Shown here one piece after another: positions 1 through 7,917 of a stretch of 64,000 nt of DNA. Each line of letters begins with the position of its first letter. The stretch's first letter is position 1. This DNA is from Brevibacillus brevis (GTDB lineage: Bacteria > Bacillota > Bacilli > Brevibacillales > Brevibacillaceae): NCBI RefSeq assembly GCF_031583145.1, contig NZ_CP134050.1, positions 3,237,501-3,301,500 on the forward strand, written 5' to 3'. The notes under the pieces were generated by a model, which did no database searches, had not been told where the DNA came from, and saw only the letters and a program-made list of their open reading frames with translations. Made by a program: the position numbers and the translations under genes.

Positions 1-526
1 GCGGAATCAGGAAAGAGACAGACGTCAGCACGCTCGTTTCAGAAAGCGCGGTGACGAGCGGCCCTAGGAAGAACCCCTCGACCTCCATCGCCTCTTTGCC
101 GTCTTCGCCGTGGACTTCAACGATCGCCTCCAGGGCGAGAGCCACACCCGGAAGGTCTGCGGCGGAATCCGCGTGGGCGAGATTGCCGCCTACCGTTCCC
201 TTGTTGCGTACCTGCAAGTCCCCAATCGTGCGGGCAGCCTCCCCCAGGACCGGGATGTGAGCCTGAACCAAAGCGTCCTGATAAAGCGCCCGATGCGTCG
301 TCAAAGCTCCCACGACCAGCCGGTTTCCTTCTTTGCGAACGCCTCTCAGCTCGGTGATCTGGCTGATATCGATTAGCACGCCCGGATTGGTCAGACGAAA
401 CTTCATCAGCGGGAGCAGGCTATGTCCGCCGGCAAGAAACTTTCCTTCCCCATTGCTCTCGTGCATCAGATGAATGGCTTCCTCGATCGAACCTGCGCGA
501 ACGTAGTCAAACGAGCTGGGTATCAT
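1..526 (-). CDS. coxM: CoxM-type FAD-binding subunit of a molybdenum hydroxylase (C-terminus beyond the window)
   Basis: This is the medium flavoprotein subunit of a CO-dehydrogenase/xanthine-dehydrogenase-type complex. It passes electrons from the [2Fe-2S] small subunit to FAD. The ATG at 526 overlaps the coxL stop as ATGA, which supports translational coupling and fixes the start. About 175 residues are visible, against roughly 280-290 for the family, so the C-terminal part lies left of the window. Both FAD motifs are present: AGGHSLLPLMK near residue 32 and TVGGNLAHADSAADLP near residue 110. It is the last visible gene of coxG-S-L-M. The substrate of the complex cannot be read from this subunit. 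Confidence 0.9.
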   Translation of the reverse strand, partial: MIPSSFDYVRAGSIEEAIHLMHESNGEGKFLAGGHSLLPLMKFRLTNPGVLIDISQITELRGVRKEGNRLVVGALTTHRALYQDALVQAHIPVLGEAARTIGDLQVRNKGTVGGNLAHADSAADLPGVALALEAIVEVHGEDGKEAMEVEGFFLGPLVTALSETSVLTSVSFLIP

Positions 527-2871
527 GCATTCTCCCTCCTGCTTTGCATCGCTCTCCACACCTTTTCCGGCGTGAGCGGCATATCCAGATCCTTGATGCC
601 AAACGGACGCAGCGCATCCATCACCGCATTGACCACAGCCGGCGGCGCTCCCGTCGTGCCCGTCTCCCCGACTCCTTTTGCGCCAAGCGGGTTCACCGGG
701 GACGGATTCTCGGTAAAGCGGGATTCGATGGTGGGGAAAAACCTCGCTTTCGGCATGGCGTAGTCCATGAACGTGCCGGACAACAGCTGTCCGTTGTCGC
801 TGTAGACCGCGCCTTCCCACAGCGCCTGACCGATTCCCTGGGCGACCCCGCCGTGCACCTGGCCCTCCGCCAGCAGCGGATTGATGACGCGTCCGACGTC
901 ATCGACGGCGACGTACCGTTTCAATTCAATTTCGCCCGTCTGCCCATCCACTTCCACGACGCAGATGTGAGCGCCGAACGGATAGACGAAATTGGGTGGA
1001 TCAAAGAACGACTGCCCTTCCAGTGCCGGTTCCACGCCATCGGGAAGGTTCCAGGCAAAGTTGGCCGATTTGGCGATTTCCTGGAAGGTGCGGCTTCGTT
1101 CTGGAGCACCGATCACCCGGAATACGCCCTCGGAAAACTCCACATCCGTGGCTGAGGCTTCCAGTTCGTGCGCGGCAATCGTTTTCGCTTTCGCAACTAC
1201 GCGGTCGGCCGCGATGGCCACCGCCGCCCCTCCGACTGCCGTATTGCGGGACCCGTACGTCCCCCAGCCCATGGAGACGCTGCGTGTGTCGCCGGATATC
1301 AGCTCGATGTCGTCGATTGGGATGCCCAGCTTCTCCGCAACGACCTGGGCGAACGTAGTTGCGGTGCCCTGGCCGTGGGGGGAGGTTCCGGTGAAGACCG
1401 ACACCTTGCCGCTCGGATGGACCCGAACCGTGCTGTTTTCCCACACGCCGCCCATAAATCCGATGGCCCCCGCCACTTTCGACGGACCGAATCCGCAGAG
1501 CTCCACATACGTGGAAACGCCGATCCCCAGCCATTTGCCTTCCTGGCGCAAGCGCTCCTGCTGCTTGCGAAGACCCTCATAGTCGACGATCTCCAGCGCC
1601 TGACCCAGCGTATCTTGGTAATTGCCGCTGTCATAGGCCACGCCCATCGCCGTACTGTACGGGAACGCCTCATGCGGGATCAGGTTTTTGCGCCTGACCT
1701 CGACCGGATCCATTCCGATCTCCTGCGCGAACAGATCGACGATGCGCTCGATCTGGTAAGCCGCTTCCGGCTTGCCCGCTCCCCGGTACGCGTCGGTCGG
1801 AGTCGTGTTGGTGTAGACGCCGTACGTGACGACAGCTGCTTTCGGAATGGTGTAGGCGCCAGTCACCATCAGTCCAAAGTCGATCGTCGGACAGCCTCCG
1901 CCAAACGTGGACAGATACGCTCCCAGGTTGGCGGTATTTTTCACGCGGATCGCGGTAAACGTGCCATCCCGCTTCCCGGCCAGCTCTACCTCGATCACTT
2001 CGTCACGGGCATGCGTGGTCGCCATGAAATGCTCTTTCCGCTCTTCGATCCATTTGACCGGGCGCTTCAGATCGCGCGCGGCATGGCCGATGACGGCTTC
2101 CTCATTGTAGGTAGCGATTTTGGAGCCGAATCCCCCGCCTACGTCAGGAGACACCACGCGCAGCCTCGTTTCCGGAATCCCCAGCACATCCGCATACACC
2201 ATCCGGTGGATGTGCGGATTTTGCGAGGTGCACCAGATCGTCAGCTCGTCGCTGCCTGGATTGTACTGCGCGACCGCTCCCCGCGTTTCGATCGGATTGG
2301 GGATGACGCGCTGATTGTAGAGGCGCTGTTTGACGACCACCTCCGCCTCTGTGAATTCCTCGTCCGGCACCTCCCCTGCCTTCCACAGCAGGGCCAGATT
2401 GTTTTCCACATCATCGTGGACAAGCGGTGCTCCTTCTGCAAGCGCTGCTTCCTGGTGCACGACCGCAGACAATTCCTCGTACTCCACTTCGATCAAATCC
2501 ACGGCGTCCCGGGCGATGTATCGGTTTTCGGCAACGACCAGGGCGACGCACTCGCCGGCGTAGCGCACTTTGTCCACGGCCAGGGCGCTGCGGTCCTTCG
2601 CTTTCAAATTGGCACCCGTCACATACCACATCGTGGGCACCGCTTTCACTTTTCCGATCAGATCCTGCCCCGTATAAACGGCAACCACTCCGGGAAGCGC
2701 AAGCGCCCCGTCAGCGTCGATCGCTTTGATCCGCGCATGCGCATGGGGGCTGCGGACAAATGCACCGTACAGCATGCCCGGCAATTTGATGTCATCCGTA
2801 AAGCGCCCGTTCCCAGTGATCAGTTTGGGGTCTTCCTTCCGCTTGAGCGGAGCTCCGATCATCTTGGCCAT
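523..2871 (-). CDS. coxL: CoxL-type molybdopterin large subunit, form II
   Basis: This is the catalytic molybdenum-cofactor subunit (782 aa) of an aerobic CO-dehydrogenase-like hydroxylase. The ATG at 2871 lies 2 nt after the coxS stop with a GGGAGGGAC ribosome site; the open frame continues further upstream only as a shadow of coxS. Visible motifs are GGGFGSK near residue 247, the active-site loop AYRGAGKPEAAY near residue 360, and the conserved catalytic glutamate in KGVGETGTTGAPP near residue 733. Form I CO dehydrogenases carry AYRCSFR in the loop; AYRGAG is the form II signature, and form II enzymes mostly have unknown substrates. I therefore call the family with confidence but not CO oxidation. 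It overlaps coxM by 4 nt. Confidence 0.93.
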   Translation of the reverse strand: MAKMIGAPLKRKEDPKLITGNGRFTDDIKLPGMLYGAFVRSPHAHARIKAIDADGALALPGVVAVYTGQDLIGKVKAVPTMWYVTGANLKAKDRSALAVDKVRYAGECVALVVAENRYIARDAVDLIEVEYEELSAVVHQEAALAEGAPLVHDDVENNLALLWKAGEVPDEEFTEAEVVVKQRLYNQRVIPNPIETRGAVAQYNPGSDELTIWCTSQNPHIHRMVYADVLGIPETRLRVVSPDVGGGFGSKIATYNEEAVIGHAARDLKRPVKWIEERKEHFMATTHARDEVIEVELAGKRDGTFTAIRVKNTANLGAYLSTFGGGCPTIDFGLMVTGAYTIPKAAVVTYGVYTNTTPTDAYRGAGKPEAAYQIERIVDLFAQEIGMDPVEVRRKNLIPHEAFPYSTAMGVAYDSGNYQDTLGQALEIVDYEGLRKQQERLRQEGKWLGIGVSTYVELCGFGPSKVAGAIGFMGGVWENSTVRVHPSGKVSVFTGTSPHGQGTATTFAQVVAEKLGIPIDDIELISGDTRSVSMGWGTYGSRNTAVGGAAVAIAADRVVAKAKTIAAHELEASATDVEFSEGVFRVIGAPERSRTFQEIAKSANFAWNLPDGVEPALEGQSFFDPPNFVYPFGAHICVVEVDGQTGEIELKRYVAVDDVGRVINPLLAEGQVHGGVAQGIGQALWEGAVYSDNGQLLSGTFMDYAMPKARFFPTIESRFTENPSPVNPLGAKGVGETGTTGAPPAVVNAVMDALRPFGIKDLDMPLTPEKVWRAMQSRRENA

Positions 2872-2873
2872 TG

Positions 2874-3398
2874 TTAACGTCCCTCCCCTGCATTGGCCAT
2901 CGCTTGCTTCGTCTCCTCGGCCTCTCGGATCAGCTTCGCCGCGTGCTGCACCGCGCTGACGATAAATTGGTAGCCGGTGCACCGGCAAATAACCCCTTCC
3001 AGTCCGTCGCGGATCTCTTCCTCGGACGGATCGGGGTTCTCTTTGAGCAATCCGACCATCGCCATCATGACGCCGGGCGTGCAAAAGCCGCACTGCAGGC
3101 CATGCTTCTCCCAGAATCCCTGCTGGATCGGATGCATCGCATCCATCTGGCCAAGTCCTTCCACCGTGGTGACCGCAGCCCCGTCGGCCTGCACTGCGAG
3201 CATCGTGCAGGATTTGACCGCTTCGCCGTTGACCATGACTGTACAGGCTCCGCATTGGCTGGTGTCGCAGCCGATGTGAGTGCCCGTCAGATCAAGCACG
3301 TCTCGCAGAAAGTGGGCCAAAAGCAGACGCGGCTCCACCTCCGCTTGCCGCAGGGCGCCATTTACCGTTACCGAAATGTGTTTGGTGACCGTCACCAT
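2874..3398 (-). CDS. coxS: CoxS-type [2Fe-2S] small subunit
   Basis: This is the iron-sulfur subunit (174 aa) linking the Mo site of CoxL to the FAD of CoxM. The N-terminal plant-ferredoxin-type cluster is ligated by Cys44, Cys49 and Cys52 (GCDTSQCGAC) with Cys64. The C-terminal cluster uses QCGFCTPG and CRCTGY near residues 102-140. The ATG at 3398 follows an AAGGAGGTGC ribosome site; a TTG directly before it is a less likely start. Length and both cluster motifs match the family closely. The order coxG-S-L-M puts this gene second in the visible operon. Confidence 0.94.
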   Translation of the reverse strand: MVTVTKHISVTVNGALRQAEVEPRLLLAHFLRDVLDLTGTHIGCDTSQCGACTVMVNGEAVKSCTMLAVQADGAAVTTVEGLGQMDAMHPIQQGFWEKHGLQCGFCTPGVMMAMVGLLKENPDPSEEEIRDGLEGVICRCTGYQFIVSAVQHAAKLIREAEETKQAMANAGEGR

Positions 3399-3420
3399 CA
3401 AGCACCTCCTTGTTTCTTCC

Positions 3421-3879
3421 TCATTCGGAATGCGATGCTGCCAGCAGCTTCATTTCCTTGTCTGCCGCTTTGAAAAATTGGCCCACGATCATTTTGGCAA
3501 CGCCCCCCATCACCCGCTGTCCCACCGATGCGAGGACGCCCGTTACTTGCACGTCTGTTTTGCACGTCAGCAAGGTCCCTTGTTCCACTTCGTCCAGCTG
3601 CATATCAGCCACCGCGTCAATTTCCCCCGGCAGTCCTTTGCCGTGAACGAGCAGACGGTAGGAGGCCGGCTGCTGTTGGTCCACTTGTTGTACCTGGCCG
3701 GTAAACAAGCCTTTTACCGGGCCAACGCTGATGCCCATCTCCGCTCGGTAAATCCCCTCCTCCATCCGTGAAAACGATTTACATCCTGGAATGGACTTCC
3801 TCAGGACCTCTTCATCCTGAATCAGCTTCCAAACGATGTCTCTTGGTATGTCGAAGGTGTATGTATGCTCCAGCTTCAC
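3421..3879 (-). CDS. coxG: CoxG-family (SRPBCC fold) accessory protein
   Basis: This 152-residue protein belongs to the CoxG carbon monoxide dehydrogenase subunit G family (SRPBCC/START-like fold). Members commonly accompany Mo-hydroxylase operons and have been linked to membrane association of the enzyme. I chose the GTG at 3879 because GGGAGGG lies just upstream and the encoded protein starts with the usual beta-strand KLEHTYTFDIPRD. An in-frame extension to 4050 has lysine-rich, non-homologous sequence and no ribosome site. Family features seen are VGPVKGLFTG in the middle and the C-terminal helix region with SVGQRVMGGVAKM. It is the first gene of the visible cox operon, 22 nt ahead of coxS. 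Confidence 0.85.
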   Translation of the reverse strand: MKLEHTYTFDIPRDIVWKLIQDEEVLRKSIPGCKSFSRMEEGIYRAEMGISVGPVKGLFTGQVQQVDQQQPASYRLLVHGKGLPGEIDAVADMQLDEVEQGTLLTCKTDVQVTGVLASVGQRVMGGVAKMIVGQFFKAADKEMKLLAASHSE

Positions 3880-4397
3880 TATGCTCCCTCCCCGTTCGGA
3901 CTTGTGGTCTGGAGGTTTGAACATGCTGTCGCCTAGAAACAGAGCAACAATCGTGCCATTTGCATTTACCTGAATTTTCACTATTTTATCTGCGCGCTTT
4001 TTCATTTTTGAAACGTTGCCTTTCAGTTTTGAAAAGGCCTTGTCATGCAAAGCGGGGCCATCTCTTTGCGGTTATTCACCGCTTTGGGACAGCCCCTTTT
4101 ATTCTATCGCATCGCTGGCGGTGACGGAGCAAGACGCGCGGGAAGCGACAGGTGGTTGGAGAGTCCGCAGAGCAAAGTCGAGGCCCATTCGGTTGTTCCT
4201 CTTTCCGCAAATAAAAAGACAGCTGCTGCCATGGGCTTGAAAGTAACGTCCCAGGCTGCAGCTGCTTTTCCTCACAATCGAGCCTATTTATTGAGAGGCA
4301 CTCCCTCTCCCCGTCACGAATGATGGCGTCGATTCCTCCACCTATATCGCTGCCATGAAGCTCGTGTTCGCCTATTCTTGTGCCAAGGGTCAAAATG
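3880..4397. other. Intergenic region between coxG and the nik operon
   Basis: About 520 bp without a convincing gene. It should contain the coxG promoter, since coxG is the first gene of its operon, but I could not identify clear -35/-10 boxes. Open frames here lack ribosome sites and recognisable sequence. I see no hairpin followed by a T-run that would clearly end nikE. Confidence 0.5.
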
Positions 4398-5231
4398 CTA
4401 TCTCTCAGCCGTTTGCGTTTGAACACGATTGCATGAAAAGGCACGGTGACGAGGGTGCTCGGGAAGAATGGACGAAATCAGGCTTTTCACAGCAGGATGA
4501 GAAGAGGCAAAAATCCCATCTTTATCGTGGCACATCTCGACGACTTCCCCCTTTTCCATTACCGCTACCCGATCAGAGATAGTGTAGGCCGCTTTTATAT
4601 CATGAGTAATAAAGAGGTACGAAAGGCCAAATACCGACTTCAATTCGCCAAACAAGCGCAGGATGTGCATTTGATTCACCATGTCCAAGCTGCTTACGGA
4701 TTCATCCAGCACGATCAATTTCGGCTTCAAAGCAATGGCCCGAGCAATATTGATTCTCTGTAACTGTCCACCGCTAAATTGGCGAGGGTATTTCCGCATA
4801 TCCGCAGGAGTCAATCCCACCATTTCAAGCAGTTCCCCAATTCGTCGCTTTTGCTCGCTTATCGTCAACTTCTCATAGTTATCCAACGGTTCTCCGATGA
4901 TCTGTTCAGCGGACATTCGTGGATTTACTGCTGAGTAACAATCCTGGAAAACCACTTGAAGATCCCGGCGGAGTTCTTTGCGGGTACTGGAATCCGCTTT
5001 ATACAGATCTTTTCCTTGAAAAATAACCTGTCCTTGCCGGGGCCTCATCAATCCTAAGATCACTTTGCCCAGTGTACTTTTCCCGGCACCGCTCGTTCCC
5101 AGGAGTCCCAAACACATTCCTTGTTCGATCGTCAGAGAAACGTTTGAAAGAACCGGTTCGCTCCTGCCTGATCGATGAAACAGCCCTGTCTTCCCATAGG
5201 CATGGGTTACTCCTTTTACCTGAAGTAACAT
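4398..5231 (-). CDS. nikE: NikE-type nickel/metal ABC transporter ATP-binding protein
   Basis: This is the second ATPase (277 aa) of a nickel-peptide-type ABC importer and works on the cytoplasmic face with NikD. Motifs: Walker A GTSGAGKST near residue 46, Q-loop VVFQD, signature FSGGQLQR near residue 153, Walker B LIVLDE near 171, and the switch histidine in FITHD. The N-terminus LQVKGVTHAYGK and the overall sequence follow E. coli NikE more closely than DppF or OppF. It is the last gene of the nikABCDE operon and begins 57 nt after nikD. The metal is inferred from family resemblance; cobalt or a metallophore complex is possible. Confidence 0.85.
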   Translation of the reverse strand: MLLQVKGVTHAYGKTGLFHRSGRSEPVLSNVSLTIEQGMCLGLLGTSGAGKSTLGKVILGLMRPRQGQVIFQGKDLYKADSSTRKELRRDLQVVFQDCYSAVNPRMSAEQIIGEPLDNYEKLTISEQKRRIGELLEMVGLTPADMRKYPRQFSGGQLQRINIARAIALKPKLIVLDESVSSLDMVNQMHILRLFGELKSVFGLSYLFITHDIKAAYTISDRVAVMEKGEVVEMCHDKDGIFASSHPAVKSLISSILPEHPRHRAFSCNRVQTQTAER

Positions 5232-5288
5232 GTGCTCACCTCCACTTGCGAAAAGTCACGGGGTAGACTGTAGAATTTGAAAAAATAG

Positions 5289-6110
5289 TTAACGATCATT
5301 GTACTGCCTCAAAGGGAACGCAGGTCTGTGATTCAGCAATTCTTTCGTATACGAATGCTCGGGGTGGTCAAACAGGTGAAAGACATTCCCTTTTTCCACA
5401 ATACGTCCATGTCGCATGATGGCGACCTCGTCAGCCAATTCAGAAATGACACCCAGATCATGGGAAATCAACAGGATCGACGTACCGCATTCCGAGCGAA
5501 GCCGGTCAAGCTGTTTCAGCACCTGTTTCTGATTGGTTACATCCAACGCGGTAGTAGGTTCATCTGCAATGACAACGGATGGCCGCAGGCACATGGAAAT
5601 CGCGATCATTACTCGCTGCAGCATCCCGCCGCTCAACTGGAAGGGATACATTTTCATCAATTTGCATGGCTCCGGCAGGTTCATATCCGTCATCGAAAGA
5701 ACCGCCAACTCGCGGGCTTCCTTTTTAGTCAGCGAAGTATGGATGCGAATCGTTTCTATGAATTGGTTACCGATCGTATAGACCGGTGTAAAGGCATTCA
5801 TCGGATTTTGCATGATCAAAGCCATTTCCTTGCCGCGTATCCGCCTCATTTCCTCCGCTCCGATGCCGTTCAGCTCTCGACCATTCAATTGAATGCTGCC
5901 TTCTACTATGGTATTTTGGCGATCCAGCAGCTGCATGATGGAGTGACAGGTCACCGTTTTCCCGCAGCCGCTCTCCCCTACAAGACCTAGCACTTGACCA
6001 CGCTTCAAGTCAAACTCAACATCCTGAATCAAGGAGAACGTCCCTTGCTCCCCTTTTCCCTTTACGCACAGCCCGCTGACCTGCAGTACCTTATCTGCTT
6101 TTTCGTTCAT
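5289..6110 (-). CDS. nikD: NikD-type nickel/metal ABC transporter ATP-binding protein
   Basis: This is the first ATPase (273 aa) of the importer. Walker A is GESGCGKT near residue 43, the signature is LSGGMLQR, Walker B is SVVIADEPTTALD, and the switch histidine is in LISHDLG. SGGMLQR and IMQNPMNAF are typical of NikD. I chose the ATG at 6110; the open frame extends far upstream but only as a shadow of nikC, whose stop lies 14 nt before this ATG. The ribosome site is weak (GGGTTGAGAG), which is consistent with coupling to nikC. Confidence 0.86.
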   Translation of the reverse strand: MNEKADKVLQVSGLCVKGKGEQGTFSLIQDVEFDLKRGQVLGLVGESGCGKTVTCHSIMQLLDRQNTIVEGSIQLNGRELNGIGAEEMRRIRGKEMALIMQNPMNAFTPVYTIGNQFIETIRIHTSLTKKEARELAVLSMTDMNLPEPCKLMKMYPFQLSGGMLQRVMIAISMCLRPSVVIADEPTTALDVTNQKQVLKQLDRLRSECGTSILLISHDLGVISELADEVAIMRHGRIVEKGNVFHLFDHPEHSYTKELLNHRPAFPLRQYNDR

Positions 6111-6124
6111 TCTCTCAACCCTAT

Positions 6125-6970
6125 TCAAAAACGACGTTTGACTCCAAACCGCTCCGATAAAGCTTCTCCTAACAGATTGAAAGCAATGACGACAAACAAG
6201 ATCATCAATCCCGGATAAATCATTAATTCGGGGTGGCTTCGGATAAAGTTTTTTCCTTCGTGGATCATGCTCCCCCATTCGGGAGTGGGCGGCTGAATGC
6301 CCAGTCCCAAGAAAGACAGCGCAGAGATGTCCATGATCGCCCATCCCATTTCCAATGTTCCCATCACGAGAATCGGTGGCAGCACATTGGGAATCAAGTG
6401 CTGCCTGATGATCTTCCATGGGGAAGAGCCGCTGATTCTGGCGGCAGTTATAAAATTTTGCTCCATCAAGCTGACAACCATGCTGCGGAACATGCGAGCG
6501 TAGTATACCCATTGTACCATCATCAAAGCGAGAACTACCTGAATCAGCCCGGGGCCGAATATCCCCACAACCCCCAAAACAAGCACGAGATTCGGAAAAG
6601 CCATGATCCCTTCGCAGAACCGCATCAGTACGGCATCCACCCAGCCGCCTTTATATCCCGCGATGGTACCAACGATTAAGCCGATTCCGATTGCCGAAGA
6701 AAAAATCAGGAAGGCAAACCCTAGCGATATTCGGGTAGCATGCAATAGTCGAGAGAAAACGTCACGTCCCAAATGGTCGGTCCCCAGCAGATACTCGGAT
6801 GAAGGAGGCTTCAATTTCATCGCCAGATTGACTTTGATTGGATCGTGAGGGGAAATCCAGGGGGCAAACACGGCAATACCGGCAAACATGATCAATATGA
6901 TAGAGCAGATGGCAATGGTTTTCTGACTCTTGAGGATGGTCCCTATTCTCGCGATCACTGGTCGGTTCAT
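6125..6970 (-). CDS. nikC: NikC-type nickel/metal ABC transporter permease
   Basis: This is a membrane permease (281 aa) of the nickel/peptide ABC family. It has an N-terminal transmembrane helix (ICSIILIMFAGIAVFAPW), the periplasmic signature LLGTDHLGRDVFSR, and the EAA loop region ITAARISGSSPWKIIRQH that docks on the ATPases. The ATG at 6970 overlaps the nikB stop by 4 nt (ATGA), which fixes the start; the longer frame has no ribosome site. It pairs with NikB to form the channel. Confidence 0.88.
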   Translation of the reverse strand: MNRPVIARIGTILKSQKTIAICSIILIMFAGIAVFAPWISPHDPIKVNLAMKLKPPSSEYLLGTDHLGRDVFSRLLHATRISLGFAFLIFSSAIGIGLIVGTIAGYKGGWVDAVLMRFCEGIMAFPNLVLVLGVVGIFGPGLIQVVLALMMVQWVYYARMFRSMVVSLMEQNFITAARISGSSPWKIIRQHLIPNVLPPILVMGTLEMGWAIMDISALSFLGLGIQPPTPEWGSMIHEGKNFIRSHPELMIYPGLMILFVVIAFNLLGEALSERFGVKRRF

Positions 6971-7899
6971 CCTTTCACAGAAATTCGGGGGTCCATGTAT
7001 AGCTGCAAAATATCCACAATCAGGTTGCATAGGATGAATAAACAGGCAGCAAAAATAACATAGCTTTGGATGACCGGAATGTCCCGATTAAAAATCGCCT
7101 CGACAAAATAACGACCAAACCCTGGCCACGAAAACACTTGCTCCACAATAATCGTACCTGTCATCAATTTCCCCATGTTCATGCCCAGGCCTGTGATGAC
7201 CGGGGCAATGGCAATTTTCAACACATGCTTCAGCATGATCGATCTCTCTCGCAAGCCGCGCGTTCGCGCATACAAGACATACGACTCCTGCAATTGCTCC
7301 AGTACGCTCGCCCGCAGAAGCCGGGTGTAGATCGCGATCAGAGCCAAAGACAACGTCACGGACGGAAGCACCAAATGCTCCCAGGAACCCCTTCCTTCAA
7401 CCGGCAGCAAGTCCAGCTTGACCGAAAAGAAAAAGATCAGTAAGTATCCCAACCAAAATTGCGGAATCGAGGCTCCGAAAAAAGAAAGAAGTCTACTGAA
7501 TTTATCAATCAGGCTGTTTTTATAGACCGCAGACAAAAAACCGAGCGGGATGCTGATCAAAACGGCCAGCACGATACTGCTGACAGCCAGTTGCAACGTC
7601 GCAGGGATTCTCGCAGCAATTTCATCGATAACAGACTCATTCGTCAAATAAGATTTGCCGAAATCAAGTCGGCAAATCTTTATAACGGTTTGAAAATACT
7701 GAACGTACAGAGGTTGATCCAAGCCAAATTCATGCCTTTTCTGGGCCAGAAGCTCCTCTGTCGGATGAATATGGGCTGCTGTCAAATACGCCTCAGCCGG
7801 GTCTACCGGCGAAATGCGAATCAGCACAAAAGTAACGAAGATGGCGAAAAGCACGATGGGAATGACAGCAAGAATTCGCTTCCCGATATAGCTGACCAT
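6967..7899 (-). CDS. nikB: NikB-type nickel/metal ABC transporter permease
   Basis: This is the first permease (310 aa) of the importer. It starts at an ATG behind GCAAGGAGGAAC. It has an N-terminal helix (VIPIVLFAIFVTFVLIRI), the family block FGLDQPLYVQYFQ, an EAA-like loop with YARTRGL, and the C-terminal run FNRDIPVIQSYVIF that resembles E. coli NikB (FNRDYPVIQ). It overlaps nikC by 4 nt and begins 18 nt after nikA. Length is usual for the family. Confidence 0.9.
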   Translation of the reverse strand: MVSYIGKRILAVIPIVLFAIFVTFVLIRISPVDPAEAYLTAAHIHPTEELLAQKRHEFGLDQPLYVQYFQTVIKICRLDFGKSYLTNESVIDEIAARIPATLQLAVSSIVLAVLISIPLGFLSAVYKNSLIDKFSRLLSFFGASIPQFWLGYLLIFFFSVKLDLLPVEGRGSWEHLVLPSVTLSLALIAIYTRLLRASVLEQLQESYVLYARTRGLRERSIMLKHVLKIAIAPVITGLGMNMGKLMTGTIIVEQVFSWPGFGRYFVEAIFNRDIPVIQSYVIFAACLFILCNLIVDILQLYMDPRISVKG

Positions 7900-7917
7900 G
7901 AAGTTCCTCCTTGCTGT

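Noticed and set aside
1168-2877. A 569-residue plus-strand open frame opposite coxL
   Set aside because: It is antisense to a clearly conserved gene in G+C-rich DNA, where long shadow frames are expected. It has no ribosome site or recognisable domain.
4076-4444. A 122-residue minus-strand frame between coxG and nikE
   Set aside because: It overlaps the end of nikE, has no ribosome site and its residue composition is unlike a folded protein.
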